Assembly: GCA_934454435.1 (NCBI GenBank)
Contig: CAKSGA010000031.1
Location: 1-21,961 of the forward strand
DNA: 21,961 nucleotides
Source of the DNA: an uncultured Oscillospiraceae bacterium
GTDB lineage: Bacteria > Bacillota > Clostridia > Oscillospirales > Ruminococcaceae
Direction of reading: 5' to 3'
A program made the position numbers and the translations under genes. Positions within the stretch are counted from its first letter, which is position 1. Each line of letters opens with the position of its first letter. Shown here in pieces: positions 5,764-13,569 of this stretch. The notes under the pieces are model-generated. The model ran no database searches and was not told the DNA's origin. It saw nothing but the letters and a program-made list of their open reading frames with translations.

Positions 5764-6540
5764 ATGGAAAAGAACAAAAAGCTCTCCGCAGTGCTCTGGA
5801 AGATACTTCGCAGCGGCGTGGTGTCCTGGGCGATAATAATACTGTTCTGGGGTCTGGGCTCCCTCGGCTATGACGAGTACTTCCTGCCGAGCCCCAAGGA
5901 AACTATAGACAGCCTGGTGCTTCTCGCACAGAATGGCACCCTGTGGGCGGACATCGCAGCCAGCCTCAGCCGTGTGGCAAAGGGCTGGGCGCTCGCCATC
6001 GCATTTGCAGTTCCGCTGGGACTGCTGGTGGGCAATTTCAAGCCGGTACGCTGGCTTGTGGAGCCGATACTCAGCTTCTTCCGGTTCGTTCCGGCTATCG
6101 CACTGACCACGCTGTTCCTGATGTGGTTTGGCGTTGGTGAGGAGTCCAAGGTGGCGCTGATCTTCTACGCAGCGTTCTTCCCGGTTTTCGTCAACACCAT
6201 CGCAGGCGTTGCCACCACTGACCCGTCACTGGTCGAAGCTGCTTCCTGCATGGGCGCAAAGAAAGCACGCACATTCTTCACTGTTGTGGTCCCGTCGGCG
6301 GTCTCAAACGTCTACACCGGTATCAGGCTCGGGCTGAGCTCCGCATTCATCTGCGTTATCGCAGCAGAAATGCTGGTCGGCAGCGATGGTCTGGGCTACC
6401 TCATCAACAGCTCAAAGCTCTATTACAAGACCAGCTGGGCGTTTGCAGGCATCGTTACCCTTGCGGTCATAGGTTTCGTGGCTGACAGACTGCTTCAGCT
6501 CATTGGCAAGAAATATCTCAAACATTTCGGCGTTAAATAA
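5764..6540 (+). CDS. ABC transporter permease, SsuC/TauC type
   Basis: 258 residues, with about six predicted membrane segments (for example 18-35, 72-92, 100-120, 130-150, 195-215 and 225-245). The EAA loop that contacts the ATPase is visible as E-A-A-S-C-M-G-A-K-K-A-R near 160. The family usually handles sulfonates, taurine, nitrate or pyrimidine precursors. The start is preceded by GGAGG and follows the ATPase gene by 12 bases. It is the single permease of the operon and so probably works as a homodimer in the cytoplasmic membrane. Given the sulfur context and the arylsulfotransferase downstream, a sulfonate or sulfate ester is the most likely cargo; the sequence does not fix which. Confidence 0.92.
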   Translation: MEKNKKLSAVLWKILRSGVVSWAIIILFWGLGSLGYDEYFLPSPKETIDSLVLLAQNGTLWADIAASLSRVAKGWALAIAFAVPLGLLVGNFKPVRWLVEPILSFFRFVPAIALTTLFLMWFGVGEESKVALIFYAAFFPVFVNTIAGVATTDPSLVEAASCMGAKKARTFFTVVVPSAVSNVYTGIRLGLSSAFICVIAAEMLVGSDGLGYLINSSKLYYKTSWAFAGIVTLAVIGFVADRLLQLIGKKYLKHFGVK

Positions 6541-6553
6541 AAGGAGAATTACC

Positions 6554-7591
6554 ATGAAGATACATAATATATTCAAATCCGCTGCAGCGCTCGCCATTTC
6601 CGCTTCACTGCTGACTGCATGCGCAGGAAACAGCGGCTCACAGGCTTCTTCCGGCTCTGGTCTCAGGACCATCAGGGTAGCGAACATGACCGGCGAGCCC
6701 GATCAGTACGCAGGCTACATCGGCACGCAGCAGGGTATTTTCGAGAAGTACGGCATAAACATTCAGGCGACTGAGTTCGTCGCAGGCATCAACACGGTCG
6801 ACTCCGTAGTGACCGGCACGGCTGATATCGGACTTCTTGCGGATTTCGCCGCAGCGAACCGTTTCGGCAACACCCTTGAAGCGACCAACCTTGTTATCGC
6901 TTCCGACCTTTCCTCCAGCGTGTCCACAGATGGCGGCATTTATGTTGCTCCCAAGTACGCTGACGACCCCTCTACTCTGGACGGCAGCGAGGGCTGGATA
7001 ACGAACATCGGCACAGTCAGCGAATACTACAACTGGCAGGCACAGACCTATCTCGGGCTTGACCCCGACAAGCAGAACGCAGTGAATGCTGCGGACGCTT
7101 CCACGATCCTCGGCGTTATCCACAACAACAGCGCTTCGGCGATCGTTACCAGCGGCGCTATGGTAGAAAAGGTGGAGAACGAGGGCTGGGTAAAGATCGC
7201 AGACTCCAAGGACGTTGACATAAGGATCTCAGCTTACCTCATCACCACAAAGGATTTCGCAGAGAACAATACTGATCTTCTTGCAGATTACCTCAAGGCG
7301 CTGAACGAGAGCGCTCAGTACATAAACGAGCATCTGGACGAGTCCGCAAAGGATATATCGGCAAAGTTCGGTGTAGACGAGGATATATTCAAGTCCAACT
7401 GGCAGCGTTACACTATCCGGTTCGGCCTTTCTGAAAAGGCTGCGGCTCACCTTGACGAAGTAAACGCATGGGCGTTCGAGCACGGCAAGTTCCCCACAGA
7501 ATACAACATCAGACAGTTCTATTTTACCGGAGCAGCAGAAAAGGCGTTCCCCGAGAACACCGATGTTGACCTTTCCGGCGTACAGCAGTAA
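6554..7591 (+). CDS. Substrate-binding lipoprotein of the ABC transporter (SsuA/NMT1-like)
   Basis: 345 residues from the ATG at 6554, which has AAGGAG eight bases upstream. The N-terminus is a lipoprotein signal with the lipobox L-L-T-A-C, Cys25 being the lipidated residue, followed by a Ser/Gly-rich linker. The mature part (I-R-V-A-N-M-T-G... then T-G-T-A-D-I-G near residue 90) matches the SsuA/TauA/NMT1-like type II binding fold. It would capture substrate outside the membrane and deliver it to the permease encoded just upstream. The neighbouring arylsulfotransferase suggests aryl or alkyl sulfate esters or sulfonates. Identity of the ligand is unknown. It follows the permease gene by 13 bases. 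Confidence 0.92.
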   Translation: MKIHNIFKSAAALAISASLLTACAGNSGSQASSGSGLRTIRVANMTGEPDQYAGYIGTQQGIFEKYGINIQATEFVAGINTVDSVVTGTADIGLLADFAAANRFGNTLEATNLVIASDLSSSVSTDGGIYVAPKYADDPSTLDGSEGWITNIGTVSEYYNWQAQTYLGLDPDKQNAVNAADASTILGVIHNNSASAIVTSGAMVEKVENEGWVKIADSKDVDIRISAYLITTKDFAENNTDLLADYLKALNESAQYINEHLDESAKDISAKFGVDEDIFKSNWQRYTIRFGLSEKAAAHLDEVNAWAFEHGKFPTEYNIRQFYFTGAAEKAFPENTDVDLSGVQQ

Positions 7592-7603
7592 GGAGGAGTT
7601 ACA

Positions 7604-9097
7604 ATGGGTTATCCGAGCATTTATCCTACGGGAGTTACGATTTTCAACAAAGACAAGGCATATGGCGGTTACACGATTTTCCCTTCTTCCAAGGGAGCGC
7701 TGCTCATTGACATGAACGGCAATGAAGTGAAGCTCTGGGCAGGTCTGGGAGGTTTCCCGAACAAGATACTTCCCGGCGGCTATGTAATGGGCACCACCAG
7801 AGCAAGGGGCGGCAAGTATGCTTATCAGGACCAGCTCGATCTGGTCCAGGTAGACTGGGACGGTCACATCGTGTGGAAGTTCGACCACACCGAGCTGGTC
7901 GCTGACCCCGGCAAGGAGCCTGTATACATGGCACGTCAGCACCACGACTTCCAGCGTGAGGGCAGCACCGTCGGCTACTATTACCCCGGCGGAGAGCCCA
8001 AGACCAACAGCGGCAATACGCTGATACTCACCCATGAAAATCTCTACAACCACAATATATCTGACAAGCGCCTTATAGACGACAAGATAATAGAGGTTGA
8101 CTGGGAGGGAAATATCCTCTGGAGCTGGCGTGCTTCCGACCACTTTGACGAGCTCGGCTTTGACGAAGCTGCAAAGAATGTTCTGTTCAGGAACCCCGGG
8201 CTCCACGAGGAAGCCGGCGGCGACTGGATGCACATCAACAACTTCTCCACCCTGGGCGAGAACAAGTGGTATGACGCAGGCGACACACGCTTCCACCCGG
8301 ATAACATCATCTTTGATGCACGTAACTCCAACATTCTCGGTATAATCGAGAAGTCCACGGGCAAGATCGTATGGCGTGTGGGACCTGACTTCAACGAGAG
8401 CGAAGCCACAAAGAAGCTCGGCTGGATAATCGGTCAGCATCACCTGCACATGATACCCAAGGGACTTCCCGGCGAGGGCGACCTGCTGGTATTCGACAAC
8501 GGCGGCGAGGGCGGCTATGGAGTTCCCAACCCGGCTTCGCTTACCGGTGTGAATAATGCTCACCGTGACTACTCCAGGGTGCTGCAGTTCAACCCTGTGA
8601 CGCTTGAGATAACCTGGCAGTACACTCCCCTTGAAGCAGGAAATTTCCTGTTCACGGACGCTTCCAGGTTCTACAGCTCCTATATAAGCTCCGCACAGCG
8701 TCTGCCGAACGGAAACACCCTCATCACCGAGGGCTCCGACGGCCATCTGCTGGAGGTAACTCCGGAGCATGAGATCGTGTGGGAGTATGTAAACCCGTAC
8801 TTCAAGAGCTTCGGCGGAAACTTCAAGTGCAACATGATCTATCGTGCGTACCGTGTTCCATATGAGTGGATACCGCAGCTTGAGAAGCCCGTTGAAACCT
8901 CTATTGAGCCTCTTGACATCAGGACATTCCGTGTTCCTGGCGCAGCTACCGGCGAAGCAGTTGCTACTGCAGTTGACGGTATCGATCCGACCAGGGAGAT
9001 CGCCCTTACCGGTTCCAACGGCGATGAAGAGGAAGAAGATCAGCGTATTGACTTCTGCGTAGCTTCCGTAAAGAAGAGCGAGATCGAAAATAGCTGA
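7604..9097 (+). CDS. Cytoplasmic arylsulfotransferase (ASST family)
   Basis: 497 residues, resembling the PAPS-independent arylsulfate sulfotransferase family, a beta-propeller enzyme that moves a sulfo group from an aryl sulfate to another acceptor via a sulfo-histidine. Candidate active-site segments are R-Q-H-H-D-F at 111-116, W-M-H-I-N-N at 208-213, I-I-G-Q-H-H-L-H at 275-282 followed by F-D-N-G at 297-300, and N-G-N-T-L-I-T-E near 369-376. Repeated V-D-W-x-G-x-I-x-W blades are seen near 93 and 165. There is no signal peptide, whereas the enterobacterial enzyme is periplasmic; Pseudomonas AstA, encoded with an ABC transporter, is a better parallel. It is the last gene of the operon, 12 bases after the binding protein, and is followed by a terminator. 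A Glu/Asp-rich tail (473-479) is of unknown use. Acceptor unknown. Confidence 0.85.
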   Translation: MGYPSIYPTGVTIFNKDKAYGGYTIFPSSKGALLIDMNGNEVKLWAGLGGFPNKILPGGYVMGTTRARGGKYAYQDQLDLVQVDWDGHIVWKFDHTELVADPGKEPVYMARQHHDFQREGSTVGYYYPGGEPKTNSGNTLILTHENLYNHNISDKRLIDDKIIEVDWEGNILWSWRASDHFDELGFDEAAKNVLFRNPGLHEEAGGDWMHINNFSTLGENKWYDAGDTRFHPDNIIFDARNSNILGIIEKSTGKIVWRVGPDFNESEATKKLGWIIGQHHLHMIPKGLPGEGDLLVFDNGGEGGYGVPNPASLTGVNNAHRDYSRVLQFNPVTLEITWQYTPLEAGNFLFTDASRFYSSYISSAQRLPNGNTLITEGSDGHLLEVTPEHEIVWEYVNPYFKSFGGNFKCNMIYRAYRVPYEWIPQLEKPVETSIEPLDIRTFRVPGAATGEAVATAVDGIDPTREIALTGSNGDEEEEDQRIDFCVASVKKSEIENS

Positions 9098-9130
9098 GAT
9101 GCTTTTGCGAAAATAGCATTGAATAAAGCT

Positions 9131-9156
9131 GACCGCCCTGATGTGACAGGGCGGTC
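9131..9156 (+). terminator. Terminator hairpin of the transporter/arylsulfotransferase operon
   Basis: GACCGCCCT and AGGGCGGTC form a perfect 9-bp stem with an 8-base loop, about 35 bases after the arylsulfotransferase stop. It is followed by a T-rich but broken tract (ATATTTATGTTT). The rest of this gap to 9337 shows no gene. Confidence 0.75.
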
Positions 9157-9337
9157 ATATTTATGTTTCTGGTTCTGCAAAATATCTGCATTGTGAAGCC
9201 GTGTGACCTGACGGACAGGCGAGGTCTGGTAGAGTGCACATTCCCTCCTGCTGCCAGCGGCAGTTTTCCTTGCATGGTACGATATTCATGCTGCACCTCC
9301 GGATATCATGGAGATATTGTGCGCAGGTTTTTGGGGA

Positions 9338-10204
9338 TTATTCCAGCAGGCGGTTCCTGAAAAAAGTTCCGGTGGGGCTGGAGAGATATTCCAGAGTTTC
9401 CCTGCGTCCAAGCTCCATGCGGAGAGCAGCGTTTTCGCCGTCAAAATCCAGCGTTCCCGCCTTGATGAACCTGCCCTCGCTCTTCCCGAGAAATATCCCG
9501 TCAGAGGGAAACAGTTCCACGAAATCAGCGTCCGGGAACATCGAGAGATCTGCTGCGATATTCCCGAGATAGCTGATTATGAAGCGCCTGCAGCCAATGT
9601 CGTAGAGCGGCTTTATCGGTGTGTTGTCAGAAAGGCCGCCGTCCCGGTAGACCACTCCTCCTATCTCCTTTGCGGGGAAAACTGCCGGTATCGCAGTGGA
9701 AGCAGTGAGGTACTCCGTTATCTCAGACGGAGAATAAGCGGATAGGTCAAAGTAATCGGCGGAGCCGGTCACGGTGTTGTGACAGCAGGCGAAGCAGGGG
9801 GTCCCACAGCCGGAAACGCATCTGTTCACACCGTTTTCGTCGATCAGGGAAATGAGCCCGTGGCGTGAAAAAAGACCCGCCCTTGCTGCACGGTCAGGGT
9901 CGGGTATAGTGAACTGCCGCTCCTCTGAACCGAGAAAATTCAGCACTCCTGAAATGACACGTCCGGCGGTTTCTGCCGGGTCTGCGATGTCCTCCTGGCG
10001 GAGCTTTGTCCATAGCCCCTCGGCCAGTTCAAGGTCGCCGCAGGCGAACAGCGCAGCGTTGAGCGCACCTACCGATGTGCCGGAAACACAGCTCACCAGC
10101 CGGTCTGTGCCAAGCTCCCGGAGAGCCTGCCACACGCCTATCTGATATGCTCCACGACCACCGCCGCCGCAGAATACAAGTCCAATGTCAGGGGTAGAGT
10201 TCAT
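9338..10204 (-). CDS. Patatin-like phospholipase (RssA-like)
   Basis: 288 residues from the ATG at 10204, chosen because GGAGG lies six bases before it; an ATG eight codons earlier (10228) abuts the stop of the YjbR-like gene but has a poor ribosome site. The oxyanion motif G-G-G-G-R-G-A-Y is near residue 13, the catalytic Ser is in G-T-S-V-G, and the catalytic Asp is in D-G-G-L-S-D-N-T-P. These are the full Ser-Asp dyad marks of bacterial patatins of about 300 residues. Expected activity is acyl hydrolysis of membrane lipids, in or at the cytoplasm as no signal peptide is seen. It is the last gene of the phoH-ybeY-dgkA operon. Co-location with dgkA hints at lipid turnover, but no substrate can be named. 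Confidence 0.88.
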   Translation of the reverse strand: MNSTPDIGLVFCGGGGRGAYQIGVWQALRELGTDRLVSCVSGTSVGALNAALFACGDLELAEGLWTKLRQEDIADPAETAGRVISGVLNFLGSEERQFTIPDPDRAARAGLFSRHGLISLIDENGVNRCVSGCGTPCFACCHNTVTGSADYFDLSAYSPSEITEYLTASTAIPAVFPAKEIGGVVYRDGGLSDNTPIKPLYDIGCRRFIISYLGNIAADLSMFPDADFVELFPSDGIFLGKSEGRFIKAGTLDFDGENAALRMELGRRETLEYLSSPTGTFFRNRLLE

Positions 10205-10228
10205 GCAGAGCCTCCAGTCCGGGAACAT

Positions 10229-10600
10229 TCATTTCCGCCTGCGCTGTCTGGGCGCAGTCAGGTCAAAGCTGAGGTCCAGCAGCAGCTTCAGTTTGTCGTC
10301 CGGGACGCTTCCGTCCAGCGCTACGGAGATCCAGCTTTCCTTGTTCATGTGGTATGCAGGGAAAATACCCGGCTCATTGCGCAGCGAGCCTGACATGACC
10401 GGGTCGTTTTTAAGGTTCACGATGTCTGTCATTTCATCGGGAAGTCCCAGCTTTGCGCCGGGGATACGCATGATCAGCGCAAACCACTTCCTGTTGCTGA
10501 CGTGCCGGAATACTGCGTACTCCGGGTCAGAGTCCCAGGGAAAATCAGGGTCGGTGCTGTAGGTTTCAGAGATGTATCGTGTAAGTTCGTTTCTGTTCAT
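10229..10600 (-). CDS. MmcQ/YjbR family protein
   Basis: 123 residues beginning M-N-R-N-E-L-T at 10600; a longer frame to 10777 overlaps dgkA and is not credible. The family marks are visible: the W-D-S-D-P-E-Y-A-V-F-R region, N-R-K-W-F-A-L-I near 40, N-L-K-N-D-P in the middle and Y-H-M-N-K-E-S-W-I-S-V-A-L after it, which fit the CyaY-like fold of MmcQ/YjbR proteins. These are often called DNA-binding but have no settled function. The C-terminus is basic (R-Q-R-R-R-K). It lies 11 bases after dgkA and abuts the longer frame of the patatin gene. No strong ribosome site is seen before its start, so translation may depend on coupling with dgkA. Confidence 0.85.
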   Translation of the reverse strand: MNRNELTRYISETYSTDPDFPWDSDPEYAVFRHVSNRKWFALIMRIPGAKLGLPDEMTDIVNLKNDPVMSGSLRNEPGIFPAYHMNKESWISVALDGSVPDDKLKLLLDLSFDLTAPRQRRRK

Positions 10601-10611
10601 AATATATGCAT

Positions 10612-11076
10612 TCAGTGCCTGCCACGGAGCCTTTCCGGCAGGAATACGAAAACCGCCGCCGCTGCGATGAAAAGTCCCAGCCAGAGGAGTCTCAGCGGAT
10701 TTTCCACAAAATATTCTCCTACTGTGGAAAAGACCTCGGCGTCCCAGAACAGCGCAATTCCTGTTGCCACCGCACATACCGCCAGAACAAGCACCGCACC
10801 TGCGGCGGTGTCCTTGCTGCGGCGGATATGCTCGTCCTTTTCGGGGCTAACCTTGTCGCACAGCCTTTCTATCGAAGTGTTGAAAAGCTCCGCAGCCAGC
10901 ACGGCGCCGAAAGTCAGCAGAAGAACTGCCCACTCGGCACGGGAAAGCTCGTAAAAAGTCACGGCAAACCAGGTGACGAAGCAGACGGCACAGACATGCA
11001 CCCGGAAATTCCGCTCAGTGAAGCCGTGGAGAACACCTGCGGCAGCATATGCGAAGCCTTTCAGAAACTTTTTCAT
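10612..11076 (-). CDS. dgkA: Diacylglycerol/undecaprenol kinase, DgkA family
   Basis: 154 residues. The N-terminus (F-x-x-A-x-x-G-x-x-x-x-x-x-E-R-N-F-R-V-H) and the core A-E-L-F-N-T-S-I-E-R-L-C-D followed by H-I-R-R-S-K-D-T-A-A-G-A-V-L are the signature of the small trimeric membrane kinase DgkA. Three membrane helices are expected at about 33-50, 52-66 and 92-110, with a fourth hydrophobic segment near 130-146 that makes it longer than the E. coli protein (about 120). Gram-positive members mainly phosphorylate undecaprenol for cell-wall lipid recycling. Its ATG overlaps the ybeY stop by four bases (ATGA type), as in the conserved phoH-ybeY-dgkA block of Firmicutes. Confidence 0.93.
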   Translation of the reverse strand: MKKFLKGFAYAAAGVLHGFTERNFRVHVCAVCFVTWFAVTFYELSRAEWAVLLLTFGAVLAAELFNTSIERLCDKVSPEKDEHIRRSKDTAAGAVLVLAVCAVATGIALFWDAEVFSTVGEYFVENPLRLLWLGLFIAAAAVFVFLPERLRGRH

Positions 11077-11552
11077 GCGTCACGGGTAATGCCCAGCTTG
11101 TCCAGGACTTTCTCCTGCTTGCCGAACATCTCCTTTTCCTCTTCCTCGCTGTTCACGTGGTCGTAGCCCAGCAGATGGAACAGTGAATGCGTTATCAGGA
11201 ATGCGACCTCCCGGCGGTAGGAATGGCCGTATTCCTGAGCCTGCGCTGCCGCTTTTTCAAGGGAGATAACGATATCGCCGAGCATGATGGCGTCGTTGTC
11301 CGGGTCTATTTCGTAGCCGTCGTCGTCGCCGAGGGGGAATGACAGCACATCAGTCTCCCGGTCGATGTCCCGGTGCTCCCGGTTGAGTTCACGGATACCC
11401 TCGTTGTCCACCAGCGTGACGGAGACCTCAGCTGTGTCGTCTATGCCTTCTTCTTCAAGGGCGGCTGCGGTGCATATCTCGATAAGGTGCTCGATGTCCT
11501 CAGGCGGGTCGAGCTTGTTCTGTTCGTTGCTTAGAAAGGTGATGATCTTCAT
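11073..11552 (-). CDS. ybeY: Endoribonuclease YbeY
   Basis: 159 residues, standard for YbeY. The metal-binding motif H-x3-H-x5-H is complete: H122, H126 and H132 in T-H-S-L-F-H-L-L-G-Y-D-H. The family's N-terminal R-E-L-N-x-x-x-R-x-x-D-x-x-T-D-V-L-S-F-P segment is present at 54-73. YbeY is a zinc-dependent endoribonuclease that acts in 16S rRNA 3'-end maturation and ribosome quality control. The start overlaps the phoH stop by four bases and the stop overlaps the dgkA start by four, so all three are translationally coupled. Confidence 0.96.
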   Translation of the reverse strand: MKIITFLSNEQNKLDPPEDIEHLIEICTAAALEEEGIDDTAEVSVTLVDNEGIRELNREHRDIDRETDVLSFPLGDDDGYEIDPDNDAIMLGDIVISLEKAAAQAQEYGHSYRREVAFLITHSLFHLLGYDHVNSEEEEKEMFGKQEKVLDKLGITRDA

Positions 11553-12556
11553 GAGTTCCTCCTGTTATAGTGATAAGTCTTTTTTTCCTGTTCCGGTTTG
11601 TTGGACTGGTTGTAATTATCGTATGCCTTGACTATATCCTGAACCAGTCTGTGACGTACAACGTCCTTTTCGGTGAAGCGGTTCTGGGCGATGTCGTCGA
11701 TGTTCTTCAGGACTTTCAGCGCCTCTACCAGACCTGAGCGTGAGCTTTCCGGCAGGTCTATCTGTGTGATATCTCCGGTGATCACCATTTTGCTGTTGAA
11801 ACCCAGTCGGGTCAGGAACATCTTCATCTGTTCCCGGGTGGTGTTCTGGGCTTCGTCAAGGATTATGAAGCTGTCATCGAGGGTGCGTCCACGCATGTAT
11901 GCAAGCGGAGCGACCTCTATAACGCCCCGTTCCTGGAGCTTTGCGAAAGCCTCCTGCCCGAACATCTCGAACAGTGCGTCGTACAGCGGCCTGAGGTACG
12001 GGTCTACCTTGTTCTGGAGGTCGCCGGGGAGGAACCCGAGCTTCTCACCTGCTTCTACTGCGGGACGGGTGAGTATTATCCTCTGGACCTCATGCGCCTT
12101 GAATGCGCTGACTGCCAGTGCGACCGCAAGGTAAGTCTTGCCGGTACCGGCGGGGCCGACGCCGAAAGTGATGGTGTTCCTGCGTATCATCTCGCAGTAT
12201 TTCTTCTGACCGAGGGTTTTCGGGCGGATAGGCTTCCCGGCGTAGCTTACGCACACGCAGTCAGAGGAGATGGTATCCGCTTCGCCCTCGGTGCCGTCGT
12301 TCACCATGGAGATGACGTATCTGACATTCTGCTCGTTTATCGGGTCGCCCTTGCGGAACATTCTGGACAGCGACTCCAGGCAGCGCTTTGCAGCGTCAAC
12401 GGCCTTTTCATCGGAGCCGGTGATCTTCACGTCGCTGCCCCGGCTGAATATCGTCACCCCGAAGGCTTTCTGGATAGTGTTCACATTGCAGTCGAGGTCC
12501 CCGAAAAGGGCGTGGGTCTGCTCGATATTGTCCATAGTTAGTGATGCTTCTGACAT
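11549..12556 (-). CDS. phoH: PhoH-family ATPase
   Basis: 335 residues, typical of bacterial PhoH-like proteins. An N-terminal KH-like region (about 10-65, F-G-V-T-I-F-S-R-G-S-D-V-K-I-T-G) precedes the P-loop domain. Walker A is G-P-A-G-T-G-K-T at 134-141, and Walker B is S-F-I-I-L-D-E-A-Q-N-T-T. The segment I-L-T-R-P-A-V-E-A-G-E-K-L-G-F-L-P-G-D is a strong family mark. These proteins are RNA-associated ATPases or helicases, encoded next to ybeY in many Firmicutes, which suggests a joint role in RNA quality control. AAAGG lies about seven bases before the start, 24 bases after the amidohydrolase stop. Confidence 0.95.
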   Translation of the reverse strand: MSEASLTMDNIEQTHALFGDLDCNVNTIQKAFGVTIFSRGSDVKITGSDEKAVDAAKRCLESLSRMFRKGDPINEQNVRYVISMVNDGTEGEADTISSDCVCVSYAGKPIRPKTLGQKKYCEMIRRNTITFGVGPAGTGKTYLAVALAVSAFKAHEVQRIILTRPAVEAGEKLGFLPGDLQNKVDPYLRPLYDALFEMFGQEAFAKLQERGVIEVAPLAYMRGRTLDDSFIILDEAQNTTREQMKMFLTRLGFNSKMVITGDITQIDLPESSRSGLVEALKVLKNIDDIAQNRFTEKDVVRHRLVQDIVKAYDNYNQSNKPEQEKKTYHYNRRNS

Positions 12557-12580
12557 AATATGCCTTTCTTGATTTACTGA

Positions 12581-13369
12581 TTATTGTTTCATGTTCAGCA
12601 GGCGCATAATATTGCCCGAGAGGATATCCTCCTGCTCCTGCGGTGTGAGGGGGAGTTTCCGGAAGCGCTCCAGTTCCTCCACGGCGTCCCACATGGGGTA
12701 GTCGGTGCCGAAAAAAACGTTCTTCGTGCCGAGTCTGCGGATAAGCTCCGCAGCGTGTTCCGGGGTCATTGCGTAAAGGCTGCTTGAGAGATCGGCGTAG
12801 ATGATACCGCCGGAAAACAGCTCTGCGGCTTCGTCCCATTTGGTCCAACCGGCGAGGTGAGCGCCGATTATGGTGAGCTTCGGGAAGCGCTTCATGACGT
12901 TATACAAGCGCTTCGGCGAGCTGAAATCGTACCGGTCGTCACCGCAGTGGAACAGTATCGGGAGCCTGCCCTCGGCGGCCTCGTAAATTGGGAATGCTTT
13001 CGGGTCGTCGATATTGAACTGCTGGAAATCTGAGTGGAGCTTTATTCCTTTCAGTCCCAGCGAGATGATGCGTTCAGTTTCCCCGGTGATGTCCGGGAAG
13101 TCCGGGTGCAGCGCCCCGAAACCTATCAGCTTGTCCGGGTGGAGCTCCACCTGCTGCGAGATGAAGATGTTGATGTTGTGGACCTGCTCCGGCACAGTCG
13201 CCACGGACTGTACCAGTGCCATGTCTATGCCTGCCCTTTCGTTGACGGCGAGCAGGGAGCCCACGGTCCCGTCAAAGCGGACTTTCAGGTTGTAGAAACT
13301 GCTTATCCCGCTGGCAGCCCTTTCGGCGATACGGTCGGGGAATATGTGTGCATGTGCGTCTATGATCAT
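12581..13369 (-). CDS. Amidohydrolase-family metal-dependent hydrolase (TIM barrel)
   Basis: 262 residues. The H-x-H metal motif sits at the very start (D-A-H-A-H, His6 and His8). Later metal or active-site segments are K-L-H-S-D-F near 117, I-L-F-H-C-G-D-D near 142, I-G-A-H-L-A-G-W near 172 and F-F-G-T-D-Y-P-M-W near 225. This order fits the ACMSD/amidohydrolase-2 group, whose members carry out decarboxylation or hydrolysis of small organic acids. The substrate cannot be named. It is the first gene of the leftward phoH operon and has its own promoter just upstream. Co-transcription with phoH and ybeY is likely from the 24-base gap, but a shared job is not evident. Confidence 0.87.
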   Translation of the reverse strand: MIIDAHAHIFPDRIAERAASGISSFYNLKVRFDGTVGSLLAVNERAGIDMALVQSVATVPEQVHNINIFISQQVELHPDKLIGFGALHPDFPDITGETERIISLGLKGIKLHSDFQQFNIDDPKAFPIYEAAEGRLPILFHCGDDRYDFSSPKRLYNVMKRFPKLTIIGAHLAGWTKWDEAAELFSGGIIYADLSSSLYAMTPEHAAELIRRLGTKNVFFGTDYPMWDAVEELERFRKLPLTPQEQEDILSGNIMRLLNMKQ

Positions 13370-13433
13370 TTTGTTCCATTTCCTGACTGACGACGTCCCT
13401 TAGCAGGTGCCGTCAAAATTATATACCACATCA

Positions 13434-13462
13434 ATTATATCACGCTTTCGTGATTTTGTCCA
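13434..13462 (-). promoter_or_regulatory. Promoter of the amidohydrolase-phoH operon with spacer palindrome
   Basis: On the minus strand TGGACA (13457-13462) and TATAAT (13434-13439) are 17 bases apart. The spacer holds a perfect inverted repeat, ATCACG-4-CGTGAT (13439-13454), which could be a repressor or activator site. Confidence 0.65.
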
Positions 13463-13493
13463 TAGCACAGCGCAAGTTAATGCAGAAAATGAC

Positions 13494-13522
13494 TTGAAAT
13501 TTGTCGGCGTGTGTGATACAAT
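13494..13522 (+). promoter_or_regulatory. Promoter of the DUF3006-like/MATE/MoxR series
   Basis: TTGAAA (13494-13499) and TACAAT (13517-13522) are separated by 17 bases, with the start of the small gene about 48 bases downstream. It is divergent from the amidohydrolase promoter, with about 30 bases between the two -35 boxes. Confidence 0.65.
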
Positions 13523-13569
13523 ATAATAGCATTAAAATGAGATACTATGCAAAAAGACAGGAGAACATT

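Noticed and set aside
7229..8770. Long minus-strand open frame (513 residues)
   Set aside because: It is antisense to the binding protein and arylsulfotransferase genes, has no family motif and no ribosome site; it arises from GC-rich codon bias.
9251..9267. CTGCC-AGC-GGCAG followed by TTTT, a second possible terminator
   Set aside because: A stem of only 5 bp, about 95 bases past a better hairpin; too weak to list.
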